Shown piece after piece: positions 8,853-16,727 of a DNA stretch of 64,000 nucleotides (positions within the stretch are counted from its first letter, which is position 1; each line of letters starts with the position of its first letter). A program made the position numbers and the translations under genes. Under the pieces are notes generated by a model. That model was not told where the DNA came from and did not search any database. It saw only the letters and a program-made list of their open reading frames with translations. Source of the stretch: Paenibacillus glucanolyticus NBRC 15330 (GTDB lineage Bacteria > Bacillota > Bacilli > Paenibacillales > Paenibacillaceae). The DNA is taken from assembly GCF_004000885.1 (NCBI RefSeq), contig NZ_BIMC01000001.1, positions 62,001-126,000 of the forward strand, read 5' to 3'.

Positions 8853-9860
8853 ATGTCTATATCAATATCAAACAACCTAGTAAAGCAGGGCCCCTTAGTT
8901 CAAGCCAAATACAGCGTCGGCAACCGGATTACGATGTCCTGGAATACGGCTGCACATGTTGAAGTCGAGGGCATCTACCTTTCATATCAACTGGAATTTG
9001 ACGAGTCCCAAAGCGCGCGGCTTGAAGCTCATATCGATCTGGAGGCTGCTTCTGTAACAAGAACACAGTCCCCGGGTCGCAATTACTATCACCTAAAGTT
9101 CAACGATGGCTCTGTCTCAACAATATATGACCGTATGATCAATACAGACGGAGTGATCAATTTCCGTGATATGGGCGGATACCTTACAGAGGATGGACGG
9201 ACCACTCGCTGGGGAGCACTGCTTCGCTCCGCCGATCTGCATGAACTGAGTGAGCAGGATCTGCATATTGCGGGTACACTCGACATTGACTGGATATGCG
9301 ACTTGCGCAGCGATTTCGAGGTAGCGAAACGTCCGAGCCCCGCAATGGGCAAGGCAATCAATACGAATATCCCCTTTATGGCGGAAGCTAATCCGGAGGA
9401 TATGCAGAAGATCGGACTTGACCTGAACGCAGGTTACAAAGCCATGATGATGAATACGGAGAAGTGTTCGCTCATTCTTCATGAGCTGTTACAGGAAGGT
9501 CGGCACACGTCTTTGTTCCACTGTGCTGCCGGCAAGGACCGCACAGGGGTGGTATGCGCGCTTATTCTTCTCACGCTGGGTGTGCCGCGCGATGTGGTCA
9601 TCGAGGATTACGAATTGACCAATCTGGCGGTGGATGAACTCATGAAGCGTTTCCTGGCAGACAGCAAGGATTACATGGACCATATGCCTGAGTTAATGGG
9701 AAAGACAGGAGAGATCCCGGAAATGATGAAAGCTAACTTTATACAGGCTTCGCTCGAAGCAATTGATGAGAATTACGGATCCTTTGATCGGTATCTTCAT
9801 GAAGGGCTTGGCGTTACTGAGGAAGAAAGAACGGTACTTAAAAACAAGTACTTGGTATAG
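8853..9860 (+). CDS. Protein tyrosine phosphatase-like enzyme linked to the phn transporter
   Basis: A 335-residue cytoplasmic phosphatase of the bacterial tyrosine-phosphatase-like group. The P-loop HCAAGKDRTG puts the catalytic Cys near residue 224. The upstream block INFRDMGGY (about 102-110) and LRSADLHEL are also typical of the family. Residues 1-90 form an extra beta-rich N-terminal region. There is no signal peptide, so it should act on an imported or intracellular phosphoester. A GAGGAG site precedes the ATG and the gap to phnE is only 40 bp, so it is probably part of the operon. Its true substrate may be a small phosphorylated molecule rather than a protein (inference). Confidence 0.88.
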   Translation: MSISISNNLVKQGPLVQAKYSVGNRITMSWNTAAHVEVEGIYLSYQLEFDESQSARLEAHIDLEAASVTRTQSPGRNYYHLKFNDGSVSTIYDRMINTDGVINFRDMGGYLTEDGRTTRWGALLRSADLHELSEQDLHIAGTLDIDWICDLRSDFEVAKRPSPAMGKAINTNIPFMAEANPEDMQKIGLDLNAGYKAMMMNTEKCSLILHELLQEGRHTSLFHCAAGKDRTGVVCALILLTLGVPRDVVIEDYELTNLAVDELMKRFLADSKDYMDHMPELMGKTGEIPEMMKANFIQASLEAIDENYGSFDRYLHEGLGVTEEERTVLKNKYLV

Positions 9861-9979
9861 ATGGACGTCTTACTCGTAGAATAATGATCAGCTCAACCGT
9901 ACCCATACGTTCACGTACATTCCATCCTCATAGTCTGCGGATTGTTAAACTATACGGTTGGTTTGTCTTGAATGTTCAA

Positions 9980-10012
9980 ACACCCTCTTTAAACAAGAGG
10001 GTGTCTGGATTT
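9980..10012. terminator. Terminator after the phn operon
   Basis: ACACCCTCTT pairs exactly with AAGAGGGTGT around a 5-base loop, followed by a T-rich stretch on the plus strand. It lies between convergent genes. Confidence 0.85.
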
Positions 10013-10048
10013 TTATTCATACATGTTGGCTATAAAGCCGCAAGCTGG

Positions 10049-11401
10049 TTACCAGCCAACGCGGATAATGAGTCCTTTTGGATCACCCACCTCTAAATAA
10101 GCGGCTTGACCGTTGACATCATCATAGGCAAAACCGTATGCCAAACGGTCGATACTATGATCATGCCAGAATTTCGCATAAAAATTCGCTGGTGCAGCTT
10201 TATAATAGTTGGATACCGTATTCCAGTCGCTCGTTGTGTATACATGACGGTTAATGGCTGCGCAAGTGGCAGCATCTGTAAGCGCACCATCACATCTTAG
10301 AATGTCCTGCGTGCTGTAGCTTGAGTATCCGCTAAAATAATTGGCATTGGCTCCGCCTGGAGCAAAGGAGCCATGAATCGGTGCTACAATCCGGTACGGA
10401 GCCTGTATCGTTGCAAGTGATTTGAAAGCGGCAGGCACCTCATTCTGATATTTGGTGAATATCCCGGCACGGGTTTCCGATTCAAGCTCGCCAACGGTCT
10501 TATCGTAGGAGCCCGATTGGTTTACGAGACGATGTTGAATGGGGAAACCAAAACCATCAACACGGGTCGTATTTCCATGATACCCTGCGTTGTCAATCGT
10601 AAATTCCACAAAATCGAAGTAAATATTCCGGTTCGGATCGGTGGGATTGTTGATATCAGGTCCGGCAAATCCATCGTTGTAAGTCTTAATATAGAGCGGT
10701 GTGCCTACGCTTAGAAACATTCGGCCGGATGTAATTTTGGGCAGATTCACCCACGATGCGTCACTCACGGTATGATAGATATTGGCATAATGGATCCCAT
10801 TTTTAGTCAGATGTCCGGGCGCATCATTCAGAGCCGTAGAAATCGGCACCAAATTTCCGCTTAAATCCAGATAACTCCACTTATTGTTGGCAGGGTTTAT
10901 GCCGAGAACGCCCCAGTATACTTGGTTGTCAGCGTATGCGCCTCCTGTGCCGTTTAATATTTTCATGGATATGGAGCCGCCTGGTGCAACGGGAATGGTG
11001 GACGGATTGATGTCGTAGATGGAACCGGAAGAATTGGATGGTGGAGGAGTATTGCCAGCAGTATATGTGAATGTGCCGGTATCGTAAGCGGGAGTTCCAT
11101 TGTTGTAAGTGAAGAAATAAGTAATAACGGAGCCACTGTTTATGCCTGAGATGGCCTGTTCATATCGGGATTTGCCGCTATTATTGGCCATTCGATAATT
11201 TTGCTGGGGGCCGCCATTAATTTGATAATGAACATCCACCCAGCTCGTATTCACGGTTGATTTGAACCAGACCGTCGCCACAGCCCCGGATAGTTCAACC
11301 CCTTGGGTGTAGTCAGCAGCCTCTGCTCTGGAATTAAACAAGGAAAAGGATGTAACCAGCATGAACAAGACTAGCAGGGAAGACAAGCATTTTCTCATCA
11401 T
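10049..11401 (-). CDS. Secreted GH64 beta-1,3-glucanase with N-terminal CBM56-like domain
   Basis: A 450-residue secreted endo-beta-1,3-glucanase (laminarinase) that would attack fungal cell-wall glucan. The signal peptide spans about residues 1-28 (cut near AEA-AD). Residues 30-113 resemble CBM56, a beta-1,3-glucan-binding module; a Pro/Ser linker (PPPSNSS) follows; about 128-450 is the GH64 domain. Glu266 in DFVEFTID and Asp282 in TRVDGFG are 16 residues apart, the same spacing as the catalytic Glu154/Asp170 pair of the Streptomyces matensis enzyme. Two adjacent ATGs follow an AGGAGG site. It is a single-gene unit; its promoter was not identified. Confidence 0.9.
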   Translation of the reverse strand: MMRKCLSSLLVLFMLVTSFSLFNSRAEAADYTQGVELSGAVATVWFKSTVNTSWVDVHYQINGGPQQNYRMANNSGKSRYEQAISGINSGSVITYFFTYNNGTPAYDTGTFTYTAGNTPPPSNSSGSIYDINPSTIPVAPGGSISMKILNGTGGAYADNQVYWGVLGINPANNKWSYLDLSGNLVPISTALNDAPGHLTKNGIHYANIYHTVSDASWVNLPKITSGRMFLSVGTPLYIKTYNDGFAGPDINNPTDPNRNIYFDFVEFTIDNAGYHGNTTRVDGFGFPIQHRLVNQSGSYDKTVGELESETRAGIFTKYQNEVPAAFKSLATIQAPYRIVAPIHGSFAPGGANANYFSGYSSYSTQDILRCDGALTDAATCAAINRHVYTTSDWNTVSNYYKAAPANFYAKFWHDHSIDRLAYGFAYDDVNGQAAYLEVGDPKGLIIRVGW

Positions 11402-11610
11402 TGTTCCTCCTAAGTATGAAATTAGATTACAAGATGCATCCTGCTGGGCAGGGGGGCTCAGCGACCCATTTTACACACATCACCCTCTTCATCAAAAATA
11501 ATATATATAAACCAATAAATGCGCTTACAATCAGTATTATAATGACATCTCCGAAGCAATTACAGGAGCGAGATTTCGGATGAGGGATTCAAAATTCGGG
11601 TCAAATAGGA

Positions 11611-11640
11611 TTGACAGTTCAAGAGAAAAGCAATTATACT
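11611..11640 (+). promoter_or_regulatory. Sigma-A promoter of the esterase operon
   Basis: TTGACA (11611-11616) and TATACT (11635-11640) are separated by 18 bp. The predicted start of transcription falls at the edge of a LacI-type operator. This is the only strong promoter in the 393-bp gap between the divergent glucanase and esterase genes. Confidence 0.75.
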
Positions 11641-11647
11641 CTGGATG

Positions 11648-11665
11648 AACTTAATCGTTTAAGTT
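11648..11665. promoter_or_regulatory. LacI-type operator O1
   Basis: AACTTAATCGTTTAAGTT is a near-perfect 18-bp dyad with a central CG, the hallmark of LacI-family sites. It sits right after the -10 element, where bound repressor would block initiation. Its likely binder is the LacI protein encoded at 14625. Confidence 0.7.
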
Positions 11666-11750
11666 AAACTTGAGTGGCCATCATAAACGTTATTTTAGTA
11701 AGGATTTACACATCATCAATGAGACAAGAAAAAGGACTATATATCACTTT

Positions 11751-11768
11751 CACTTAATCGATTAAGTG
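11751..11768. promoter_or_regulatory. LacI-type operator O2
   Basis: CACTTAATCGATTAAGTG is a perfect 18-bp palindrome sharing the core CTTAATCG with O1. The centres are 103 bp apart, close to ten helical turns, a spacing that would allow repression by looping. It ends just before the ribosome binding site of the first esterase gene. Confidence 0.72.
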
Positions 11769-11794
11769 TTGAAATGAAAGGTGGAAAAGAACGA

Positions 11795-13135
11795 ATGGAA
11801 TCCCGGATTCTTAGCTTATCTGGTCTTAATGCAAGTCGATTGAACAACGAAAGAGATGCTTGGATCTATTTGCCTCCAAGCTACGATGACTTGCAAAGCC
11901 TAAGGTACCCCGTGCTTTACATGCATGTTGGACAGCACGTATTTCAATCCCGCAAGCGATCGGGAGAAACCTGGGGGCTTCGGGAGACGCTGGACGGTTT
12001 GATTCGAAACGGTGAGATCCAGGAGATTATAGTGGTTGCGGTTGAACATAAGCAAAACGAGGGAGCGAGTGAGTATTTCCACGATCAATGTGCGTATCCG
12101 ATTCAAATGCTGGGTGAGCAATATGAATTTTTCCTGATTTACGAGTTGAAGCCGATCATCGATCGAATGTTTCGGACGCTGTCGGACGCTTCCCATACAG
12201 CACTGATGGGTTCCTCAGCCGCAGGACTTGCGACTTACAACATCGGTATGCGGAATCCTGATGTATTCGGTTTGCTCGGGATTCTGTCCCCGTTCTTTGT
12301 CCATCTGGATGAAGAGACGTTTGTCGAACAGAAGCAGTATCGGCCGCATAAGCCAAATCCCGGTCAAAAGCTATGGCTCGACATCGGTGGAGCCGAAGGT
12401 TTCTTCATGCCGATTCACGTTCGTTCGGTGGCGGAAGAACTGTTAAGCAGCGGTTGCGTACAAGGGGAGACGTTGTATTTCTACGAGGAACCTGACGCCG
12501 CGCATGCTGAGACCGATTGGGGAAGACGTGCGCAGCTTCCGCTGCGATTCTTTTTTGGCAGGGAGGGCGTCTCCCAACGAGTTGACTTGTTCGGACCTGA
12601 CACGGTCGGAATGGAGGGGGCTTCCGCAACGCTAAACGCAGTTGTAACGCTGGACAACGGGTTGATGTACACCGACTTAGAAGGAGGCTATACCGTCGAT
12701 CATCCCGCAATTCTGGAGGTGACGCCTGAAGGAAGGCTGCATCCTAGGAAGCCGGGAGAAACGATCGTTCGATATCAGAACCGCAATTCGCAAGCAAGCG
12801 TAAAAATCGCGGTCGTAGAGAAACTCTCGGCTACCGTCACGGTGGAAGTAGAGGTGAGTGTACCGGACACGACACCTGAGGATGCATCCATTCATGCGGT
12901 ATTTAAGCTATCGAAGGTCCGAAAGGGTCTCTACAGGGGTACTGCCCGCCTTCCGAGGGGAGTCTGTTTCCAATTCAAGGTTTCACGGGGGTATGAGAAG
13001 GAAGAAGCGGATGATCAGAACCGCCCGGTACCGTACCGAAGATTAGACGCTGACAGAGATCAGAAAGTTTCGTATATAGTGGACAATTGGATTGATTTGC
13101 CTGCAGGAGAACATACGAAAGGGGAGTTATCGTAA
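11795..13135 (+). CDS. Esterase-family alpha/beta hydrolase with C-terminal beta domain (first copy)
   Basis: A 446-residue esterase of the IroE/Fes/CE1-like group. It has no signal peptide, so it is probably cytoplasmic. The nucleophile elbow is GSSAAG (near residue 145), with a candidate catalytic His in DAAHAETDW. The usual HDGQN block near the oxyanion hole reads HVGQH here, a deviation the second copy lacks. After ~265 residues come an Ig-like segment (GYTVDHPAILEVTPEGRLHP) and a C-terminal domain that resembles a starch-binding-like fold. The ATG at 11795 is chosen because AAAGGTGG lies 10 bp upstream; an ATG at 11774 has no such site. The stop codon shares one base with the next start. 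Confidence 0.85.
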   Translation: MESRILSLSGLNASRLNNERDAWIYLPPSYDDLQSLRYPVLYMHVGQHVFQSRKRSGETWGLRETLDGLIRNGEIQEIIVVAVEHKQNEGASEYFHDQCAYPIQMLGEQYEFFLIYELKPIIDRMFRTLSDASHTALMGSSAAGLATYNIGMRNPDVFGLLGILSPFFVHLDEETFVEQKQYRPHKPNPGQKLWLDIGGAEGFFMPIHVRSVAEELLSSGCVQGETLYFYEEPDAAHAETDWGRRAQLPLRFFFGREGVSQRVDLFGPDTVGMEGASATLNAVVTLDNGLMYTDLEGGYTVDHPAILEVTPEGRLHPRKPGETIVRYQNRNSQASVKIAVVEKLSATVTVEVEVSVPDTTPEDASIHAVFKLSKVRKGLYRGTARLPRGVCFQFKVSRGYEKEEADDQNRPVPYRRLDADRDQKVSYIVDNWIDLPAGEHTKGELS

Positions 13136-14466
13136 TGAGTTGTGCCAGAATCATTACGTTTCAATCGTTCTATTCAACGGTTCTGAATAACGTCCGCGAC
13201 ATTCACATTTACTTGCCGCCAAGTTACGACCGTGATACACAGACGCGGTACCCGGTTCTATATGTCCATGACGGGCAGAATGTATTTCATTCTGGCTTTA
13301 ATGGTCAGTCCTGGCGTCTGGATCATGTGTGCAACCGGCTGATTTCGGAAGGCCGGATGGAGGAGATTATCATTGTTGCCATAGGCAATGCGGGCTTGCT
13401 CCGAAACGAGGAATACGCGCATGAAGGCTCATTTGCAGAGTTGTTGCCATATCCATGCCGTGGAGAAGCATACGAACGCTTTTTAATCAGAGAGCTGAAG
13501 CCATTCGTAGACCGATCCTTCCGAACGAAACGTGAAAGCCGTGATACGGGACTGATGGGTTCCTCCAGAGGAGGGCTGGTCACGTATCATCTTGGTTTCA
13601 ATCGACCCGACGTTTTCGGCAAGGTGGCTATGTTGTCGCCCTATTTCTATCAATATCATGAGAGTTCTTTAAGCCATGAACCCATATTCAATCAATATGA
13701 GGAGAAAGGACCTCTTAAGCTCTGGATCGATACCGGGGGCATGGAGGGGATGACAGTGCTGGCGGACCACGTCCGGGAGATGGCCGCACGCCTCTTGCGT
13801 CTAGGCTATCGTTATGGAGAGGAGCTGGCTTTCGGGTATTTTCCGGAAGCAGTACATAACGAAGAGGCTTGGGCGGATCGGGTTCATGGACCGCTACTAT
13901 TCTTGTTCGGTCATCTGGGGGAACCAGAAGGAGTGGAGCTCACAGGCAGCCGGGTGGCAGGGATGGAGGGTAAGCCGACCTATGTGCACCCGTTGCTCCG
14001 GTACGCAGGAGGCCTGACCATCGTGGACGGAGAAGCCGAACTCGTATTGGATCCAGAAGACAGTGCGCATATCGATGAGCATGGTTTGATCGTACCACGG
14101 TCAACAGGTGATTGCTGTGTGCGGTATGAGAAGGGCCGACTCGGCAGCGCCCTTCATCCGTTGACCGTGCTGCCTCATCTGCGGGAGAAGGCGAACGTTG
14201 CGATCCGAGTGCGCGTGCCGGCGGATACGCCAGAAGACGCCAGAATTCATGCGGGGATTCCGCTGGTGAAGAAGGGGGTTGGCATTTATGAAGCCGAGGC
14301 CGAACTTCCGTTAAATGCAGGATTCTCTTTTCATATCACCGAGGAATCAGGCCTTATGGAAGCGGATCATGAGGGAAAAGTTTCTGTACAACGACACTTC
14401 GTTGTGAATGGTGATTTAAAATTACAATACGAGGTAATCCAATGGACGCGGGGACAGGCATTCTAA
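13135..14466 (+). CDS. Esterase-family alpha/beta hydrolase with C-terminal beta domain (second copy)
   Basis: A 443-residue paralogue of the preceding protein with the same layout: alpha/beta hydrolase domain (about 1-265), Ig-like segment, C-terminal beta domain. Here the family motif YVHDGQNVFH is intact, the nucleophile elbow is GSSRGG, and EAVHNEEAW holds the likely catalytic His. TAATG start-stop overlap with the upstream gene means coupled translation. Substrates are probably acylated sugars or a similar ester, judged only from family and the sugar-type LacI control. Confidence 0.86.
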   Translation: MSCARIITFQSFYSTVLNNVRDIHIYLPPSYDRDTQTRYPVLYVHDGQNVFHSGFNGQSWRLDHVCNRLISEGRMEEIIIVAIGNAGLLRNEEYAHEGSFAELLPYPCRGEAYERFLIRELKPFVDRSFRTKRESRDTGLMGSSRGGLVTYHLGFNRPDVFGKVAMLSPYFYQYHESSLSHEPIFNQYEEKGPLKLWIDTGGMEGMTVLADHVREMAARLLRLGYRYGEELAFGYFPEAVHNEEAWADRVHGPLLFLFGHLGEPEGVELTGSRVAGMEGKPTYVHPLLRYAGGLTIVDGEAELVLDPEDSAHIDEHGLIVPRSTGDCCVRYEKGRLGSALHPLTVLPHLREKANVAIRVRVPADTPEDARIHAGIPLVKKGVGIYEAEAELPLNAGFSFHITEESGLMEADHEGKVSVQRHFVVNGDLKLQYEVIQWTRGQAF

Positions 14467-14624
14467 TCCTAAGGTAGCACCGCTTGATTGATGTTTAAAT
14501 GAGCATAAACCTTGTCCGCTTCGTTCGTTGACGTACGAATGAGCATTCTTTATGATTAACCTAGCAAACACGGCTTCTGATGCGAAAGCCGCCGATTGAG
14601 ATTGAGTAAAGGATGCTGAAACAC

Positions 14625-15560
14625 ATGAAAAAAGTAACTATGAAGGTGATTGCCGAGGAAGCGGGCGTATCGGTGGCGACCGTTTCCTATATTCTGAACA
14701 ACGTGAATAATCAATCGATCTCTGCCGAAACACGGGAAAGAGTAATGAAAGCTGCCCAAAGGCTCAATTATAAACGAAACTTAACAGCACTGGCGCTGAA
14801 AAGCGGCAAGTCGGAGCTGATCGGCGTTCTGTTACCCGATCAGACGGGTGAACCTTACTGGGCGCGTTATCGGTATTCACAGGCATTGTATCATCTAGGG
14901 AAGCATTTGAACGACGCTGGATACCAGCTGGTCGTTTCCTATATCGACCCGCAATTTTCCAAACTTCCGATTCTGTTGGAGAGGGAGCTGGACGGGGTCT
15001 TCATTCTGAATGCTTCTTCCTCCATTTTTCATCGCATCTCCAAGCATTACGGTGTCGGGATTCCCATCATCGGGATCGATACATCGCTGGATGACCCTCT
15101 CTTCCATACGATTGTCCCAGATTTTGAGGCGGGCATCAAGGAAGCTGCAAGGCGACTTGGAGCCGAGCCGCAATTTCTTCTGGTCGACCATTATGTCGAT
15201 CACGGCATGACGGAGCAGATTAGGGAAATGGCCGGCATGGACGAGAAGCGGATGCATGTTTATTCCAGTGCTTCGGAGCTTGAAAAGTTTCTCGCTCAAT
15301 ACTCAGGTCTACCGGGCGTTGTCATCAATGAATTCTTGTGCGAACAGGCACTCCGTTTTGACACCGCAGGCAGGCTCGCCGCTTTGTGTACAAGCGGTTG
15401 CCCAGAACTAATCTCCGGGAGGGCGAAGACCGTTGTTTTTGATGCTGACGCTTATCGGGAAGCGGCCGAAGTTATGATTCAGTACATTGCCCGCCCACAG
15501 GATAATTATCCGAACAACCATATTTTACAGAAGATCGTTCATGGGGAGACGCTAGCATAA
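14625..15560 (+). CDS. LacI-family transcriptional repressor
   Basis: About 311 residues. The N-terminal LacI helix-turn-helix reads MKVIAEEAGVSVATVSYILN, followed by the hinge region (ERVMKAAQRLNYKRN) and a periplasmic-binding-protein-like effector domain (LIGVLLPDQTGEPYW, then DGVFILNAS). The start at 14625 is preferred because the AAAGG at 14608-14612 abuts the other ATG at 14613 but is well spaced for this one. It lies downstream of the two esterase genes and most likely binds the two CG-centred palindromes at 11648 and 11751 (inference). Confidence 0.88.
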   Translation: MKKVTMKVIAEEAGVSVATVSYILNNVNNQSISAETRERVMKAAQRLNYKRNLTALALKSGKSELIGVLLPDQTGEPYWARYRYSQALYHLGKHLNDAGYQLVVSYIDPQFSKLPILLERELDGVFILNASSSIFHRISKHYGVGIPIIGIDTSLDDPLFHTIVPDFEAGIKEAARRLGAEPQFLLVDHYVDHGMTEQIREMAGMDEKRMHVYSSASELEKFLAQYSGLPGVVINEFLCEQALRFDTAGRLAALCTSGCPELISGRAKTVVFDADAYREAAEVMIQYIARPQDNYPNNHILQKIVHGETLA

Positions 15561-15565
15561 CAAGT

Positions 15566-15607
15566 GTAAAAAACGGCAGTCGGTTAACATCGGCTGCCGT
15601 TTTTTCG
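15566..15607 (+). terminator. Terminator after the LacI gene
   Basis: AAAAACGGCAG pairs with CTGCCGTTTTT around a loop containing TTAAC; a run of T follows. The A-rich 5' arm also permits function on the minus strand, where the AraC gene converges. Confidence 0.88.
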
Positions 15608-15694
15608 TGCTTGATGCTGCAGCTGCACACCATCAACTTTTTAGATATTGCTCTTATAAACGAGTGTGGTGCTAGGGTAGAGAGCGGTTCATTG

Positions 15695-16531
15695 TCAACA
15701 TTTGCCCAACACCTGCGCAACACCGTTTCGAAATACCGTTGGTGCGACTCCTTTCCACTTACGAAAGGCTTTGCTGAAATGAAATTCGTCGCTGTAGCCG
15801 CAGGCTTGAGCGATTACGCGCAACGTATGATTTGTATAGGTCAGGTAGCGTTCGGCGTGCTGCATCCGGATGGCGGTCAAATAGTCTTTGGGCGGGAGGT
15901 GGATGTGCTTCAGGAATAGTTTTCGCAGATACGAGACCGAAATGGCGTGCTCCCGAGCCATCTGCTCGATATGAAGAGGCTCCGCGAAATGATTCTCGAT
16001 CTCCTTCTTAATGCGAGCGTATCGTTCAAAAGCCTGCTCTTCTTGCACAGGAGCCTGTTCCTGCTGATGCAGCTTTGCGATCAATCGGAGAAGAATGGCG
16101 CTGCTCTCCAGCTCACTGTCGGGATTAGTCGGTACCCACGTATGCGTAACGTCCCTGAAAGTAGAATCCAGTTTTAGAGCAATATCCCCATTGAATTTCT
16201 TGACGAACGGCAAATCCAGTCGAGGAACAGCTGCCGGCATCTGCCATTGACCCGTGGAAAAATGCACAGCGCAGCATTCAAACAACACCATGCTCATGAG
16301 CAGGGGGGATTCGGTAGAGCTTGCCATGCGCATACGCAGCCCAGGCTCCATGTAAAACAGCATACCCGGTTCGACTTGATACGTTTGATCCGTATGAAAA
16401 ACACCGCTGCCTTCGTGAATCCAATAAAAACTGTGCAGCGTGGTGTTGTTTCGTATGTCCGACCAGTTGGAGGAGGTCATCTTTTGGAAACACCAATTAA
16501 TTCGCACAACCAAGTCCTGCATCTGATACAT
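15695..16531 (-). CDS. AraC-family transcriptional regulator
   Basis: A 278-residue regulator with an N-terminal cupin-like sensing domain (SFYWIHEGSGVFHTDQ and VEPGMLFYMEPG, about residues 28-65) and a C-terminal AraC double helix-turn-helix (ISVSYLRKLFLKHIHLPPKD, then IAQACGYSDEFHFSKAFRKW). The AAGGTGAG site fits the ATG at 16531. It is divergent from a GH2 glycosidase gene with a 196-bp gap, so it likely activates that gene in response to a sugar (inference). Confidence 0.9.
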   Translation of the reverse strand: MYQMQDLVVRINWCFQKMTSSNWSDIRNNTTLHSFYWIHEGSGVFHTDQTYQVEPGMLFYMEPGLRMRMASSTESPLLMSMVLFECCAVHFSTGQWQMPAAVPRLDLPFVKKFNGDIALKLDSTFRDVTHTWVPTNPDSELESSAILLRLIAKLHQQEQAPVQEEQAFERYARIKKEIENHFAEPLHIEQMAREHAISVSYLRKLFLKHIHLPPKDYLTAIRMQHAERYLTYTNHTLRVIAQACGYSDEFHFSKAFRKWKGVAPTVFRNGVAQVLGKC

Positions 16532-16727
16532 AGCAACTCACCTTCTGAAGTCGATTTTTTTGGTAAATTGATTAGAGCGTGGTTCTTTCTTAAGCTTATC
16601 CTAACCACGGGTTGAATTCCAATTTTCAAAAGAGCGATTTTGACATGTAAATGCCCTTCTTGGCTATGGTGTTCGGGAAGGGGTTCTTTTATGTTTATTA
16701 AAAAGGACGATTAAAAGGAGGCCTACT

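Noticed and set aside
8105..8875. 256-codon minus-strand frame over phnE
   Set aside because: Antisense to a clear permease gene; His/Arg-rich product typical of shadow frames.
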